In this document: piece by piece, positions 43,294 through 52,189 of the stretch
Numbering within the stretch: position 1 is the first letter of the stretch
How the letters are laid out: the number at the start of each line of letters is the position of its first letter
NCBI RefSeq assembly: GCF_903970965.1
Contig: NZ_CAJCKW010000001.1
Coordinates: 248,001-312,000, forward strand
Reading direction: 5' to 3'
Length of the DNA stretch: 64,000 nucleotides
From: Aureimonas sp. ME7
GTDB taxonomy: Bacteria; Pseudomonadota; Alphaproteobacteria; Rhizobiales; Rhizobiaceae
The notes under the pieces: generated by a model
Told to the model about the DNA's origin: nothing
Databases searched by the model: none
Seen by the model: only the letters and a program-made list of their open reading frames with translations
Translations under genes and position numbers: made by a program

Positions 43294-43905
43294 TCAGGGC
43301 GAGACCGCGCTGACCAGCGGGTCGGAGCCGCTTTCGATCTCGAGCCAGGTGCCGGCATTCGCCGAGGACTGCCGCTTGATGAAGCGATAGGGCACCTCGT
43401 TCCACGGGCGCACGCGCCAGTCGAGATTGTCGAGAACGAAGTCGCCCGAGCGGGTGCGCAGCGTCAGCACCGCATGGCCGGTGCCGTCGCGTTTCTTCAC
43501 CACGGTCAGGAGAAGATCGGCGAGCGAAATGCCGGCCGCATGAAGGCGCTGGCGCTTCAGGAGGGCATAGTCCTCGCAGTCGCCGCGATCCGTCGGAAAG
43601 GCCCAGACCTCCTCCTGCCCGTAAAGCTCCTGGTCGCTCGCCGGCTTGATCGCGCCGTTGACCTCGAGATTGACCTTGGCGACGAGCCGCATCAGCGCGG
43701 CGTCCAGAACCACGGGGGCTTGCGCGCTGGCGTTGATCGGGCCGCATTCGGTCGGAAGCCGCTGACAGAAGGCGTGATGGCCGAAGGGCTGCTTGGTCGG
43801 GCCGCCGACGTTCATTCCGGAAGCGGCCGGAGCCGCCATCGCGGAACCGAAGCCGGAAAAAAGACACAGCACCACCGCCGCGCTGAAGAAGCGCCGAAAA
43901 ATCAT
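43294..43905 (-). CDS. Bacterial transglutaminase-like cysteine peptidase (BTLCP)
   Basis: 203 residues from the ATG at 43905, which has a GGAG ribosome site and opens a signal peptide (MIFRRFFSAAVVLCLFSGFGSAMAA). The papain-like triad is visible: Cys in DRGDCEDYALLKRQRL, His in GTGHAVLTLRT and Asp in VLDNLDWRV. PFGHHAFCQRLPTECGP is the typical N-terminal block. The family (PF06035) is near-universal in Rhizobiales; in other bacteria LapG, a relative, cleaves surface adhesins under c-di-GMP control. Whether this member does so is unknown. A longer frame to 43977 would overlap the promoter. Confidence 0.93.
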   Translation of the reverse strand: MIFRRFFSAAVVLCLFSGFGSAMAAPAASGMNVGGPTKQPFGHHAFCQRLPTECGPINASAQAPVVLDAALMRLVAKVNLEVNGAIKPASDQELYGQEEVWAFPTDRGDCEDYALLKRQRLHAAGISLADLLLTVVKKRDGTGHAVLTLRTRSGDFVLDNLDWRVRPWNEVPYRFIKRQSSANAGTWLEIESGSDPLVSAVSP

Positions 43906-43948
43906 CACGATCTCCGTCGAACGAGCGACCCGTCCTCGCTCGACCGCT

Positions 43949-43977
43949 ATCGTGTGTGCAGCGCGGAAAGCTGTCAA
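43949..43977 (-). promoter_or_regulatory. Promoter of the BTLCP gene
   Basis: On the minus strand TTGACA (43977-43972) is a perfect -35. With a 17-nt spacer the -10 position reads CACGAT (43954-43949), a weak match. It lies about 45 nt before the chosen ATG. Confidence 0.45.
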
Positions 43978-44029
43978 TCACCCCGAAATGCGGGGCAGCG
44001 AGATAGCGGCCCGTTTTTTTTCGTCAAGC

Positions 44030-44060
44030 TTTCGGCGCACGAAAATCCATTGCGCCGAAA
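44030..44060. repeat. Perfect 10-bp inverted repeat between the BTLCP and hydrolase genes
   Basis: TTTCGGCGCA and TGCGCCGAAA flank an 11-nt spacer, in a stretch richer in A and T than its surroundings. On the minus strand it is not followed directly by a T run, so it is a poor terminator for the hydrolase upstream. An operator or attenuator is possible. Confidence 0.4.
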
Positions 44061-44192
44061 AGGCCGACGAGGGAAGGATTCACGCGCCGATCCGGTGCGT
44101 TGCGGACGATGTTGCCAAACTGACACGATCGCGTCACGCAATGGCGACGAGGCGGTTTTCGCGCCGAGCCGGCTGGGTCCTTCGCCCGGCGG

Positions 44193-44978
44193 TCAGGCGC
44201 CGCCGTGCTGCCCGTCCGCTAGAAGGCTCGTCACCGCCGCCTCCATGCGCGCCAGATCCTCCGGGCGCGACAGGCGGTGGTCGCCGTCCTTCACCAGCGT
44301 CAGCGTCACGCCGGCGGAGGGAAGAAGCGCAACGAGATCGAGCGCGTGAGAAAACGGCACGTCGGGGTCTTCCATCCCCTGGATGACATGCACCGGCGCG
44401 TCGAGCCCGATCGGCCCGCCCATCACCCCGGCCGCCTCGCCGTCGCGGATCAACTGTGCCGTGTAGACCGTCGGCTGGTCGGAATAGGGCGAGGCCTCCT
44501 CCAGACGCCCGTCGCGCGCCAGGATCTCGCGCTGAGCGGCCGACAGCCGGGGCTCGAGGAGACGGCTGGTGAAGTCGGGCGCGGGCGCCAGGAGCAGAAG
44601 CGCGGCGATCCGGCCGGGCAGGCGCTGGCCGAGGCGCAGCGCGATCCAGGCGCCCATGGAGGAGCCGACGAGAAGCAGCGGGCCGCTCGTTCGGGCGGCG
44701 ATCATCGCGGCCGCGTCCTCCGTCCAGCGCGAGATCGTGCCGTCCTCGAACGCCCCTTCCGATTCGCCGTGCCCGCTATAGTCGAAGCGCAGGAAGGGCA
44801 GGCCTTCCCGTTCGGCCAGCGCCGACAGGACCTCGGCCTTGGTGCCGCGCATGTCGGAGCGGAAGCCGCCGAGCCAGACCACGGTCGGGCCGCCGGGCCG
44901 GCCGGGCCCTTCCAGAAAGGCCAGACGCTCGCCCGAATGGGGCACGGTCTCGAAACGGGCGGGCGCGATCGTGGCCAT
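44193..44978 (-). CDS. Alpha/beta hydrolase
   Basis: 261 residues from the ATG at 44978, with AGGAAAGG upstream; an ATG at 45014 would add 12. The fold is seen in [21 protein letters not shown] (oxyanion loop), [14 protein letters not shown], the nucleophile elbow [32 protein letters not shown] (acid) and [15 protein letters not shown] (His). This is the short-chain hydrolase type often annotated as palmitoyl-protein thioesterase ABHD10-like. The substrate is unknown. It is transcribed divergently from infC. Confidence 0.85.
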   Translation of the reverse strand: MATIAPARFETVPHSGERLAFLEGPGRPGGPTVVWLGGFRSDMRGTKAEVLSALAEREGLPFLRFDYSGHGESEGAFEDGTISRWTEDAAAMIAARTSGPLLLVGSSMGAWIALRLGQRLPGRIAALLLLAPAPDFTSRLLEPRLSAAQREILARDGRLEEASPYSDQPTVYTAQLIRDGEAAGVMGGPIGLDAPVHVIQGMEDPDVPFSHALDLVALLPSAGVTLTLVKDGDHRLSRPEDLARMEAAVTSLLADGQHGGA

Positions 44979-45036
44979 GGCGGGGCCTTTCCTGGCGGCG
45001 GGATGGGCTTTCATGTGTTTTTTCGCCGTCCCCGGC

Positions 45037-45064
45037 GTGAAATCGGGGGCGGGGCGTGTTATAT
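45037..45064 (+). promoter_or_regulatory. Possible promoter of infC
   Basis: GTGAAA (45037-45042, 4 of 6 with TTGACA) and TTATAT (45059-45064) are 16 nt apart, about 125 nt before the ATT start of infC. If correct, transcription starts after the in-frame ATG at 45063, so that ATG could not be used. Confidence 0.4.
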
Positions 45065-45188
45065 GAAGCGAAAGTTATCGGACGATAAGGACTGGGCCTC
45101 GCGGTTTTTGCCGCCTTCCGCCCGCAACCGTTTCGCGCCGAATTCGTATCTCGAAGAGTTCGATCGTCAACAGCTGGAGTCAACGACC

Positions 45189-45728
45189 ATTCGCAGACCA
45201 TTTCGCGCGCCGCCGGCCCAGAAGGAAGGGCCGCGCTCCAACCGGGAGATCCGGGTTCCCTCTGTTCAACTGATCGATGCGGACGGACAGAACCGAGGGG
45301 CCATCCCCACGGCCGAAGCGCTGGCCCTGGCCGAGGAAGCCGGGCTCGACCTCGTCGAGATCGTGCCGACCGCCAGCCCTCCCGTCTGCAAGATCCTGGA
45401 TCTCGGAAAGCTCAAGTACGAGGGCCAGAAGAAGGCCGCCGAGGCCCGTCGTCGCCAGAAGATCATCGAGGTCAAAGAGATCAAGATGCGTCCCAACATC
45501 GACGACCACGACTACGACACCAAGATGAAGGCGGTCCGCCGCTTCTTCGACGAGGGCGACAAGGTCAAGGTCACGCTGCGCTTCCGCGGCCGCGAGATGG
45601 CGCACCAGGAACTCGGCATGCGCCTGCTCAACCGGGTGCGCGAGGAAACCGCCGAGATTTCCAAGGTCGAGGCCGAGCCCAAGCTCGAAGGCCGTCAGAT
45701 GATGATGGTGCTGGCACCCAAGGGCTGA
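45189..45728 (+). CDS. infC: Translation initiation factor IF-3, with an ATT start
   Basis: 179 residues when started at ATT 45189, which has a GGAG site 9 nt upstream and gives the normal IF-3 length. Rare ATT/ATC/ATA starts are a known infC trait and allow IF-3 to repress its own translation. The N domain reads [42 protein letters not shown]. The signature [24 protein letters not shown] links to the C domain with [40 protein letters not shown]. The frame is open upstream to an ATG at 45063, but the extra 42 residues are not family-like. A terminator follows at once. Confidence 0.95.
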   Translation: MRRPFRAPPAQKEGPRSNREIRVPSVQLIDADGQNRGAIPTAEALALAEEAGLDLVEIVPTASPPVCKILDLGKLKYEGQKKAAEARRRQKIIEVKEIKMRPNIDDHDYDTKMKAVRRFFDEGDKVKVTLRFRGREMAHQELGMRLLNRVREETAEISKVEAEPKLEGRQMMMVLAPKG

Positions 45729-45750
45729 CCGGCCCGCCGATACCGGTTGG

Positions 45751-45778
45751 AAGAAGGCGGCTTCGGGCCGCCTTTTTC
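45751..45778 (+). terminator. Rho-independent terminator of infC
   Basis: An 8-bp stem AAGGCGGC/GCCGCCTT with a TTCGG loop is followed by a T run at 45773-45777. It ends the infC transcript 25 nt past its stop and separates it from the cassette that follows. Confidence 0.85.
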
Positions 45779-45843
45779 ATGTCCGCTCTTTCCTTGTCGC
45801 TCTCCGCCGGAACAAGCCGGGCGACGAGGGAGGGTGCCGGCGC

Positions 45844-47214
45844 TCAGCCGGTTGCCGCCCGCGCCAGCGCTTCGGCGAGACGCGCGACGTCTTCGTGCCG
45901 GGTCCGCCAGGACGAGATGCTGATGCGGAAGGCGGGGCGTCCCCGCCAGATCGTCGTCCCGAACCAGCCGGCATCCCCGTCGAGGACGCCCTGGCGAACG
46001 CGCGCGGTTCCCTCGTCGTCCTCGTATCGCACGAGAACCTGGTTGAGGACGACGCGGTTGAGAACGTCGAAGCCGCTCGCGCGCAGGCGCTCGGCCAGCC
46101 ATGCGGCCTCCTCGCAGTGGCGATCGACGAGTTCGGCGACTCCTCGTCGCCCCAGCGTGCGAAGCGCGGCCCAGATCGGAATGCCGCGCGCGCGGCGCGA
46201 GAACTCCAGCGTCAGGTTCTTCTGCGCATCCCGCGATGCGGTGGAATAGGCCGCGTCGGCGTTCATCGCCCCGGCGAGGGCCTCGGCGTCACGGCAGATC
46301 GCGACTGCGCCGTCATAGGGCGTGTTCAGCCATTTGTGACCGTCCGTGGTCCAACTGTCGGCGCGATCGACACCCCGGGTCAGCGCCCGCTGCGAGGACG
46401 CGCGCGCCCAGAGCCCGAACGCCCCGTCGACATGTACCCATGCGCCGGCGCGCCCGGCGGCCGCGATCAGCGGCTCGAACGGATCGAACTCGCCGGTGTT
46501 CACTTCGCCGGCCTGGAGGCAGAGGATGGTGCGCTCGTCCAGCGCGGGAAGGCGAGCGGGGTCGATCCGGCCTTGCGCGTCGGTCGGCGCGACCACGAGG
46601 CGCCCCGTGCCGAAGCCCAGAAGCCTGAGCGCCTTCTTCACGGTGATGTGGACGGTGTCGGAGACGACGACCCGGATCTCGGGCGCCCCGTGGAGCCCGT
46701 CCCGGTCGAAGTCCCATCCGTGGCGGGCGAGCAGGGTCCGCCGCGCCGCCGAGAGGCAGGTCAGCGTGCAGGCCGTCGCGCTGGTGCCGAACCCGACGCC
46801 GCTTTCGCGGGGAAGGTCGAGCACGTCGAGAAGCCACTCCCCGGCGATTCGCTCCACGGTCGCTGCCACGGGCGAGTTGTCGTAGGACGACGCGCATTGG
46901 TCCCAGGCCAGCATGAGCCGTTCGGCGGCGGCTGCCGCCGGCAGCGCGGCACCGATCACGAAGCCGAAGTAGCGCGGCCCGTTCGAGGCTGTGGTGGCCG
47001 GGGAGCCGTAAAGGTCGAGAAGACGCAGCGTGTCGGCACCGTCGTGGCCCCGCTCGGAAAGGGGTTCGGCGAAGGCCGCCAGGGCGTCCCGCGCCGCCTT
47101 CGCGGGAAAGGCCGGGCGCGCGCCGAGCGTCGTCAGATAGGTTCGGGCCCGCGCGTCCGCGTCCCGGACGAGGTCGAGTTCCGCAGTTCCCGTGGTGTCG
47201 AGCGTGTTCGTCAT
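45844..47214 (-). CDS. PLP-dependent group II decarboxylase family protein
   Basis: 456 residues. The PLP lysine lies in SWTTDGHKWLNTPYDGAV. Other family parts are GPRYFGFVIGAALPAAAAAERL, GVGFGTSATACTLTCLSAARRTLLARHGWDFD (cofactor-binding helix), LCLQAGEVNTGEFDPFEPL and VHVDGAFGLWA, whose Asp binds the PLP nitrogen. Relatives decarboxylate aromatic amino acids, glutamate, tyrosine or 2,4-diaminobutyrate; the substrate here cannot be told. Its ATG overlaps the HxlR stop (ATGA), so regulator and enzyme are coexpressed. Part of the cassette between infC and rpmI. Confidence 0.9.
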   Translation of the reverse strand: MTNTLDTTGTAELDLVRDADARARTYLTTLGARPAFPAKAARDALAAFAEPLSERGHDGADTLRLLDLYGSPATTASNGPRYFGFVIGAALPAAAAAERLMLAWDQCASSYDNSPVAATVERIAGEWLLDVLDLPRESGVGFGTSATACTLTCLSAARRTLLARHGWDFDRDGLHGAPEIRVVVSDTVHITVKKALRLLGFGTGRLVVAPTDAQGRIDPARLPALDERTILCLQAGEVNTGEFDPFEPLIAAAGRAGAWVHVDGAFGLWARASSQRALTRGVDRADSWTTDGHKWLNTPYDGAVAICRDAEALAGAMNADAAYSTASRDAQKNLTLEFSRRARGIPIWAALRTLGRRGVAELVDRHCEEAAWLAERLRASGFDVLNRVVLNQVLVRYEDDEGTARVRQGVLDGDAGWFGTTIWRGRPAFRISISSWRTRHEDVARLAEALARAATG

Positions 47215-47669
47215 CGAGTTTCTTCCACCTTCTTCACCCGCGTCATTTCCGGGGCCAGCGACAGTCCAGCATGGGTGCGAAGGTCCAGCCGGGGCACCGG
47301 CTCGTTCGTTTCCACATCGACGAGCGAGGACCGGGCTTCGCCGGAGCGGTAGAGATGGTCCTCGCCCCATTGCCGAAGCGCCACCACGACGAGGAACAGG
47401 CTCCGTCCCTTTTGCGTCAGCACGTATTCCCGGTAGGCGCTGCCGTCGGACGCCGGCGCTGTTTCCAGGATGGCGTTGCGCGTGAGATCGCGCAGGCGGG
47501 ACGCGAGGATGCCCTTGGCGATGCCAAGGCTCGCCTGGAACTCGCTGAAACGCCGCACGCCGTCGAACGCGTCGCGCACGATGAGCAGCGACCACCCGTC
47601 GCCGATCACGTCGAGCGCACGTGCGACCGGGCATGGCGCATCGCCGAAGCCGATCCGTTTGACCATCAC
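47211..47669 (-). CDS. HxlR family transcriptional regulator
   Basis: 152 residues. The winged helix-turn-helix shows CPVARALDVIGDGWSLLIVRDAFDGVRRFSEFQASLGIAKGILASRLRDLTRNAILET and YREYVLTQKGRSLFLVVVALRQWGEDHL, classic HxlR. Cys13 is at the conserved redox- or electrophile-sensing position. It is divergent from an MFS gene with 105 nt between, where a perfect inverted repeat (47732-47750) could be its operator. The pattern suggests control of both the decarboxylase and the exporter. Confidence 0.93.
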   Translation of the reverse strand: MMVKRIGFGDAPCPVARALDVIGDGWSLLIVRDAFDGVRRFSEFQASLGIAKGILASRLRDLTRNAILETAPASDGSAYREYVLTQKGRSLFLVVVALRQWGEDHLYRSGEARSSLVDVETNEPVPRLDLRTHAGLSLAPEMTRVKKVEETR

Positions 47670-47731
47670 GCCTGCCTTTCCACGTCACCATATCTGGTTC
47701 TAATTTAGGACTTGATCCCGGTCCGAGCAAG

Positions 47732-47750
47732 TGGTTCCAAAAAGGAACCA
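47732..47750. promoter_or_regulatory. Candidate HxlR operator
   Basis: TGGTTCC-AAAAA-GGAACCA is a perfect 7-bp inverted repeat in the divergent HxlR/MFS promoter region. An imperfect second copy (TGGTTCT-AATTT-AGGAC) begins at 47695. Two such sites between divergent genes are typical of a local repressor. Confidence 0.55.
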
Positions 47751-47774
47751 GGTGCCACGCGAATCGGACCGCCC

Positions 47775-49014
47775 ATGTCGAAGAACCCCATGCGCCGACC
47801 CCACGGACGAGCCGAGGACGGTCTGCCGCGGCCCGCCGTCTGGCTGTTTGCCGTCGCAGCAGGCCTCGGCGTCGCCAATATCTACTATGCCCAGCCGCTT
47901 CTGGACGTGATGGCGCAGGACTTCGGCATCCAAGCTTCCGCCGTCGGTCTGGTGGTGACGCTGACGCAGGTCGGCTACGCGCTGGGGCTGATCTTCGTGG
48001 TTCCGCTCGGCGATCTCGTCGACCGACGCCGAATGATCGTCGGGATGAGCCTCCTGTCGGCGGGCGCGCTCGCTCTCGCGGCAACGGCGGAAACGAGCGC
48101 GATCCTGTTCGCGGCCTTGATGGCGACGGGTGTGCTGGCCGTGGTGGTGCAGGTTCTCGAGGCCTTTGCCGCGACGCTGGCGAGCCCCGGCGAGCGGGGC
48201 AAGGTGGTGGGCGGGGTGACGAGCGGCGTGGTGGCCGGCATTCTGGGCGCGCGCTTCGTCGCCGGGCTGATCGCCGATTGGGGAGGCTGGCGCGCCGTGT
48301 ACCTCACCTCCGCCGCCCTGGCGTTCGCCATGGCTGTGCTGCTCCTCCGCTTCCTGCCCACGCGGACCCCTCGCGCGGGGGAGGAGGATTACGCGAGCGT
48401 GCTCCGGTCGATCCCGGTTCTCTTCTTGAGCGACCGCGTTCTCCTGCGGCACGGTCTTCTGGCCCTCCTGATCTTCGCGGCCTTCGCCACGTTGTGGACG
48501 GCGCTGGTGCTGCCGCTGAGGGCCGAGCCCTTCTCCTACTCCCATACCCGGATCGGCCTGTTCGGCCTCGCCGGGATGGCGGGCGCCCTGGCGGCGTCGC
48601 AGGCCGGCCGCCTGGCGGACCGGGGCCTCGGCGAGCGGACCACGGGATGGGCGCTCATGCTTCTCACCGCCTCATGGGGGGGCGATCGCCCTCGTTTCGC
48701 ATTCGGTCCTGCTTCTCGTCGTCGGCGTGATCCTCTTGGATCTGGCGGTACAGGCGGTCCACGTCACCAACCAGAGCATCATCCTGGCGCGGCATCCGCA
48801 GGCCGGCAGCCGTCTCGTCGGCGGCTACATGGTGTTCTACTCGGTCGGCAGCGCCCTCGGGGCGATCGTCTCCACAACGGTCTACGCCGCGGCGGGCTGG
48901 ACCGGCGTCTGCGGGCTCGGGGCGGCGGTCAGTGCCGCGGCCCTCGCGCTATGGGCCGCCGGCCGCGCGAAAGCGGGTGGAGCGACGGCAGAGCGCAAGC
49001 GTGCCACCGGCTGA
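47775..49014 (+). pseudogene. MFS transporter (DHA1 family) interrupted by a +1 frameshift
   Basis: Starting at 47775 the frame encodes a normal MFS protein: VAAGLGVANIYYAQPLLDVMAQDFGIQ, VGYALGLIFVVPLGDLVDRRRMIV (motif A), and so on to MLLTASWG. There a run of seven G at 48676-48682 shifts the frame. The continuation, AIALVSHSVLLLVVG, then VILLDLAVQAVHVTNQSIILARHPQAGSR to ATG-stop at 49014, lies in the next frame. With six G the product would be 412 residues and complete. The cause may be a real mutation, slippage-based switching or a base-calling error. It is divergent from the HxlR gene. Confidence 0.85.
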
Positions 49015-49080
49015 GCGCTCGATCGAGGCACGGGCCATGCCGCCCCGTTTCCACGGCGATCCCGGCCACCCGGGGGCATC

Positions 49081-49109
49081 TTGCGCGCCGCGGCCGGGAT
49101 CTGTATAAG
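49081..49109 (+). promoter_or_regulatory. Promoter of rpmI-rplT
   Basis: TTGCGC (49081-49086) and TATAAG (49104-49109) are spaced by exactly 17 nt. The implied transcript has a leader of about 140 nt before rpmI, where ribosomal protein L20 autoregulation could act, as in other bacteria. Confidence 0.65.
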
Positions 49110-49258
49110 CCGCCCGTTCACGCGAACCGGCCGGCAGGGCATGCCGTGTCGGTTCTGATGCTGTCGTGGTCCCCCCGATCCGCTTATCACGGATGGAGCG
49201 CCGAGCTTTCGCGAGCCCGGCCGCGGGACGAAACGATTTTCCGATCCAGGAGAGCGAA

Positions 49259-49459
49259 ATGCCCAAGATGAAGACCAAGTCGGCCGCCAAGAAGCGGTTC
49301 CGCATGACGGCCTCCGGCAAGGTGAAGGCGGGTCCCGCCGGCAAGCGCCACGGCATGATCAAGCGCTCCAACGACTTCATTCGCGACTCGCGCGGGACGA
49401 TGATCCTCAGCGAGGCGGATGCCAAGATCGTCAAGATCTACATGCCCTACAACCGCTAA
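49259..49459 (+). CDS. rpmI: 50S ribosomal protein L35
   Basis: 66 residues. [45 protein letters not shown] matches L35 throughout, ending [10 protein letters not shown]. The ATG has an AGGAGAG ribosome site. It is followed by rplT after 41 nt, the universal order. In related genomes infC lies just upstream; here a decarboxylase-HxlR-MFS cassette separates them. Confidence 0.97.
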   Translation: MPKMKTKSAAKKRFRMTASGKVKAGPAGKRHGMIKRSNDFIRDSRGTMILSEADAKIVKIYMPYNR

Positions 49460-49500
49460 GCGCGGCTTGAGGCTATACAAGATTTCAAGGAGATAAGATC

Positions 49501-49917
49501 ATGGCACGCGTCAAGCGGGGCGTTACGTCCCACGCCAAGCACAAGAAGACCCTGAAGGCCGCCAAGGGTTTCTACGGTCGCCGCAAGAACACGATCCGCG
49601 CCGCCAAGGCCGCGGTGGATCGCTCCAAGCAGTTCGCCACGCGCGACCGCCGCGTCAAGAAGCGCAACTTCCGCGCCCTGTGGATCCAGCGCATCAACGC
49701 CGGCGTGCGCGAGCACGGCCTGACCTACGCCCGCTTCATCGACGGCCTCAACAAGGCCGGCATCGAGGTGGACCGCAAGGTCCTGTCCGACATCGCGATC
49801 CACGAGCCGGAGGCCTTCGCCGCCCTCGTGGAACAGGCCAAGACCGCGCTCGCCTACATCAAGGACGAGAGCGAGACGGCCCATGCCAAGGCCGTCGGCG
49901 AGAAGCTCGCCGCCTGA
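49501..49917 (+). CDS. rplT: 50S ribosomal protein L20
   Basis: 138 residues. [79 protein letters not shown] is diagnostic. The C-terminus continues about 20 residues beyond E. coli L20, as is common in Rhizobiales. L20 is needed early in 50S assembly and often represses its own operon. A strong terminator follows. Confidence 0.98.
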   Translation: MARVKRGVTSHAKHKKTLKAAKGFYGRRKNTIRAAKAAVDRSKQFATRDRRVKKRNFRALWIQRINAGVREHGLTYARFIDGLNKAGIEVDRKVLSDIAIHEPEAFAALVEQAKTALAYIKDESETAHAKAVGEKLAA

Positions 49918-49943
49918 TCGGCAGCGACATCGCTGGAAGTTCG

Positions 49944-49981
49944 AAAAAGGCCTGGGGGCGAACGGCTCCCGGGCCTTTTTC
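49944..49981 (+). terminator. Rho-independent terminator of rpmI-rplT
   Basis: A 13-bp stem with one G-U pair (AAAAAGGCCTGGG against CCCGGGCCTTTTT) and an 11-nt loop ends in a T run. It lies 27 nt after the rplT stop and cuts the ribosomal genes off from pheS. Confidence 0.85.
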
Positions 49982-50125
49982 ATGCCCGGACGCCGCGCAA
50001 ATGTGACATCCCTATGACAGGACTCGCGAAAACGCGTCCGCTCGATCGCCCCTAGGTTGAATCGCGAACGGTTCTATCCTTCTTGGGAGGGATAGTCTTC
50101 GACGCGAACAAGGACCGCGAAACCC

Positions 50126-50977
50126 ATGGGATCGGCAGAAGCGCAGCGTCAGGATGGATCGGTCGCTTCCGATGCGCCCGCGCCGCGCATCGAGCGCCGG
50201 GTCCTGGCGGACGGGCGCGTGGTCTGGATCAAGCGCTTCGGCACGGAGCGCCTGCGGCTGGCCCAGCGCCTTCACGGGTGGCTGGCGCGGACGCTGCCGA
50301 TCGGCTTCTGGAGCGCTTCGCCGCGCGCCGGGGCCGGCGAGATGCGCTCGCGCGAGCTTCGCAAATACGCCGCCTTCCGCCGCGCCGGCATCGCGGTTCC
50401 CGAGATCGTCGAGGCCGATGCGCATTCGCTGACGATCGGCGATGCGGGCCCCAGCGTCGAAGTGCTGGTGAAGCGCTTGGCGCAGGCCAGGGATACCGCC
50501 GGTCAGGACGAGCTTCTGGTGCGCGTCGCCGCCTCTCTCGGTGCGATCCACGGCGCGGGCCTCTGCCACGGCCGCCCGCATCTGCGCGACGTGGCGGCGC
50601 CCGGCGAAGAGATCGTCTGGTTCGACTTCGAGGAGGAGCCGGAGGCCACCATGCCGGTGGCGGACGCGCAGGCGCGCGACGTCTGGCTCCTGTTCTTCCA
50701 GATCTGCTGGCGCGCGGGCGATCGGCAGACGCCGGTGCGCGCGCTCCATGCCTATCGCGAAAAGGCGCCGTCCGGCGTCGTGGAGCGCCTGGCGGTGCAC
50801 CTGTCGCGCATTGCCTGGACGCTGCCCGTGGCGCGTCTGGCGCGGCGCGTCCATGCCGGTGGCGATCTGGTGCGCTATGTCGGCGCGACGGCGTTTCTCC
50901 TCGCCAATCTCGTGTCGCCCGATATGCCCAAGCCCCCCGAGCCCCCGACGCATTCGGTGACGCGCTTCGACCGCTGA
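50126..50977 (+). CDS. Kinase-fold protein with altered catalytic motif, function unknown
   Basis: 283 residues. The C-terminal half looks like a lipopolysaccharide-kinase or protein-kinase-like fold: LRKYAAFRRAGIAVPEIVEADAHSLTIGDAG, LGAIHGAGLCHGRPHLRDVAAPGEEIVWFDFEEEPEATMPVADAQARDVWLLFFQI. The usual catalytic HGDLHxxN is HGRPHLRD here, and the metal-binding DFG-like position is DFE. The catalytic Asp therefore appears replaced, while a later Asp is kept. It may be a pseudokinase or have shifted chemistry. Single gene between the rplT terminator and pheS. Confidence 0.65.
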   Translation: MGSAEAQRQDGSVASDAPAPRIERRVLADGRVVWIKRFGTERLRLAQRLHGWLARTLPIGFWSASPRAGAGEMRSRELRKYAAFRRAGIAVPEIVEADAHSLTIGDAGPSVEVLVKRLAQARDTAGQDELLVRVAASLGAIHGAGLCHGRPHLRDVAAPGEEIVWFDFEEEPEATMPVADAQARDVWLLFFQICWRAGDRQTPVRALHAYREKAPSGVVERLAVHLSRIAWTLPVARLARRVHAGGDLVRYVGATAFLLANLVSPDMPKPPEPPTHSVTRFDR

Positions 50978-51102
50978 CGCCGGGGCCACGTCGCCGTTCC
51001 CGAAAATCCATTCCCGTTTGGCGATCGTTGCGCTAGGAAGGCGCCGGCCGGGTGGCTTCGAGCCCCCGGCCCCTTCTGCCGCCTGCCCCAAGAGGACCCG
51101 CC

Positions 51103-52185
51103 GTGACGGATCTGTCCGCGATCGAAGCCCGCACCCTGCAAGACGTCGAGAACGCCGCCGACGAAGCCGCGCTGGAGGCCGTGCGCCTCGCCGCCCTCGG
51201 CAAGAAGGGCGAGATTTCCGAACTGCTCAAGGGTCTGGGCAAGATGGACGCCGAGGAGCGGCGCGAGTTCGGGCCGAAGGTCAACGGCCTGCGCGACCGC
51301 GTACAGGGCGCGCTGACGACGCGCCGGGACGCGCTCGTGGCGGCCGCGACGGAAGCGCGCCTCCAGGCCGAGCGCCTCGACGTGACGCTGCCCGTGCGCC
51401 CCTCCGCGCTCGGGCGCGGGCGCATCCACCCGATCTCCCAGGTGGTGGACGAGATCACCGCGATCTTCGCCGACATGGGCTTTTCCGTCGCCGAAGGGCC
51501 GGACATCGAGACCGATCGCTACAATTTCACCGCGCTGAACTTCCCCGAAGGCCACCCGGCGCGCGAGATGCACGACACGTTCTTCCTGAAGAGCGCGGAC
51601 GGGGCCGAGCGCAAGCTTCTGCGCACCCACACCTCGCCCGTGCAGATCCGCACGATGGAGGCGCAAAAGCCCCCGATCCGCATCGTCATCCCCGGCAAGA
51701 CCTACCGGCAGGATTCGGATGCCACCCACACGCCGATGTTCCATCAGGTGGAAGGGCTCGTCATCGACAAGTCCGCCAACATCGCCAACATGAAGTGGGT
51801 GCTGACCGAGTTCTGCAAGGCGTTCTTCGAGGTGCCGTCCTTGAACATGCGCTTCCGGCCGAGCTTCTTCCCCTTCACCGAGCCCTCCATGGAGGTCGAC
51901 ATCCAGTGCGACCGCTCCGGCTCCGAGGTGCGCTTCGGGGAAGGCACGGACTGGATGGAGATCCTGGGCTGCGGCATGGTCCACCCGAACGTGCTTCGCG
52001 GCGTCGGGCTCGATCCCGACGAATACCAGGGCTTTGCCTGGGGCATGGGGATCGACCGCATCGCCATGCTGAAATACGGCATGCCGGATCTTCGCGCCTT
52101 CTTCGACGCCGATATCCGCTGGATCGAGCACTACGGCTTCCGCCCGCTCGACATGCCGACGCTGTTCGCCGGCCTTAGCGCCTGA
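51103..52185 (+). CDS. pheS: Phenylalanyl-tRNA synthetase alpha subunit
   Basis: 360 residues from a GTG at 51103 with an AGAGGA ribosome site, the standard length; the open frame begins earlier at 51052. The N-terminal coiled coil ([24 protein letters not shown]) binds tRNA. The class II motifs are [73 protein letters not shown] and the motif 3 region [19 protein letters not shown]. It forms an alpha2-beta2 enzyme with PheT, encoded 1.6 kb downstream rather than adjacent as is usual. Confidence 0.97.
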   Translation: MTDLSAIEARTLQDVENAADEAALEAVRLAALGKKGEISELLKGLGKMDAEERREFGPKVNGLRDRVQGALTTRRDALVAAATEARLQAERLDVTLPVRPSALGRGRIHPISQVVDEITAIFADMGFSVAEGPDIETDRYNFTALNFPEGHPAREMHDTFFLKSADGAERKLLRTHTSPVQIRTMEAQKPPIRIVIPGKTYRQDSDATHTPMFHQVEGLVIDKSANIANMKWVLTEFCKAFFEVPSLNMRFRPSFFPFTEPSMEVDIQCDRSGSEVRFGEGTDWMEILGCGMVHPNVLRGVGLDPDEYQGFAWGMGIDRIAMLKYGMPDLRAFFDADIRWIEHYGFRPLDMPTLFAGLSA

Positions 52186-52189
52186 CCCT

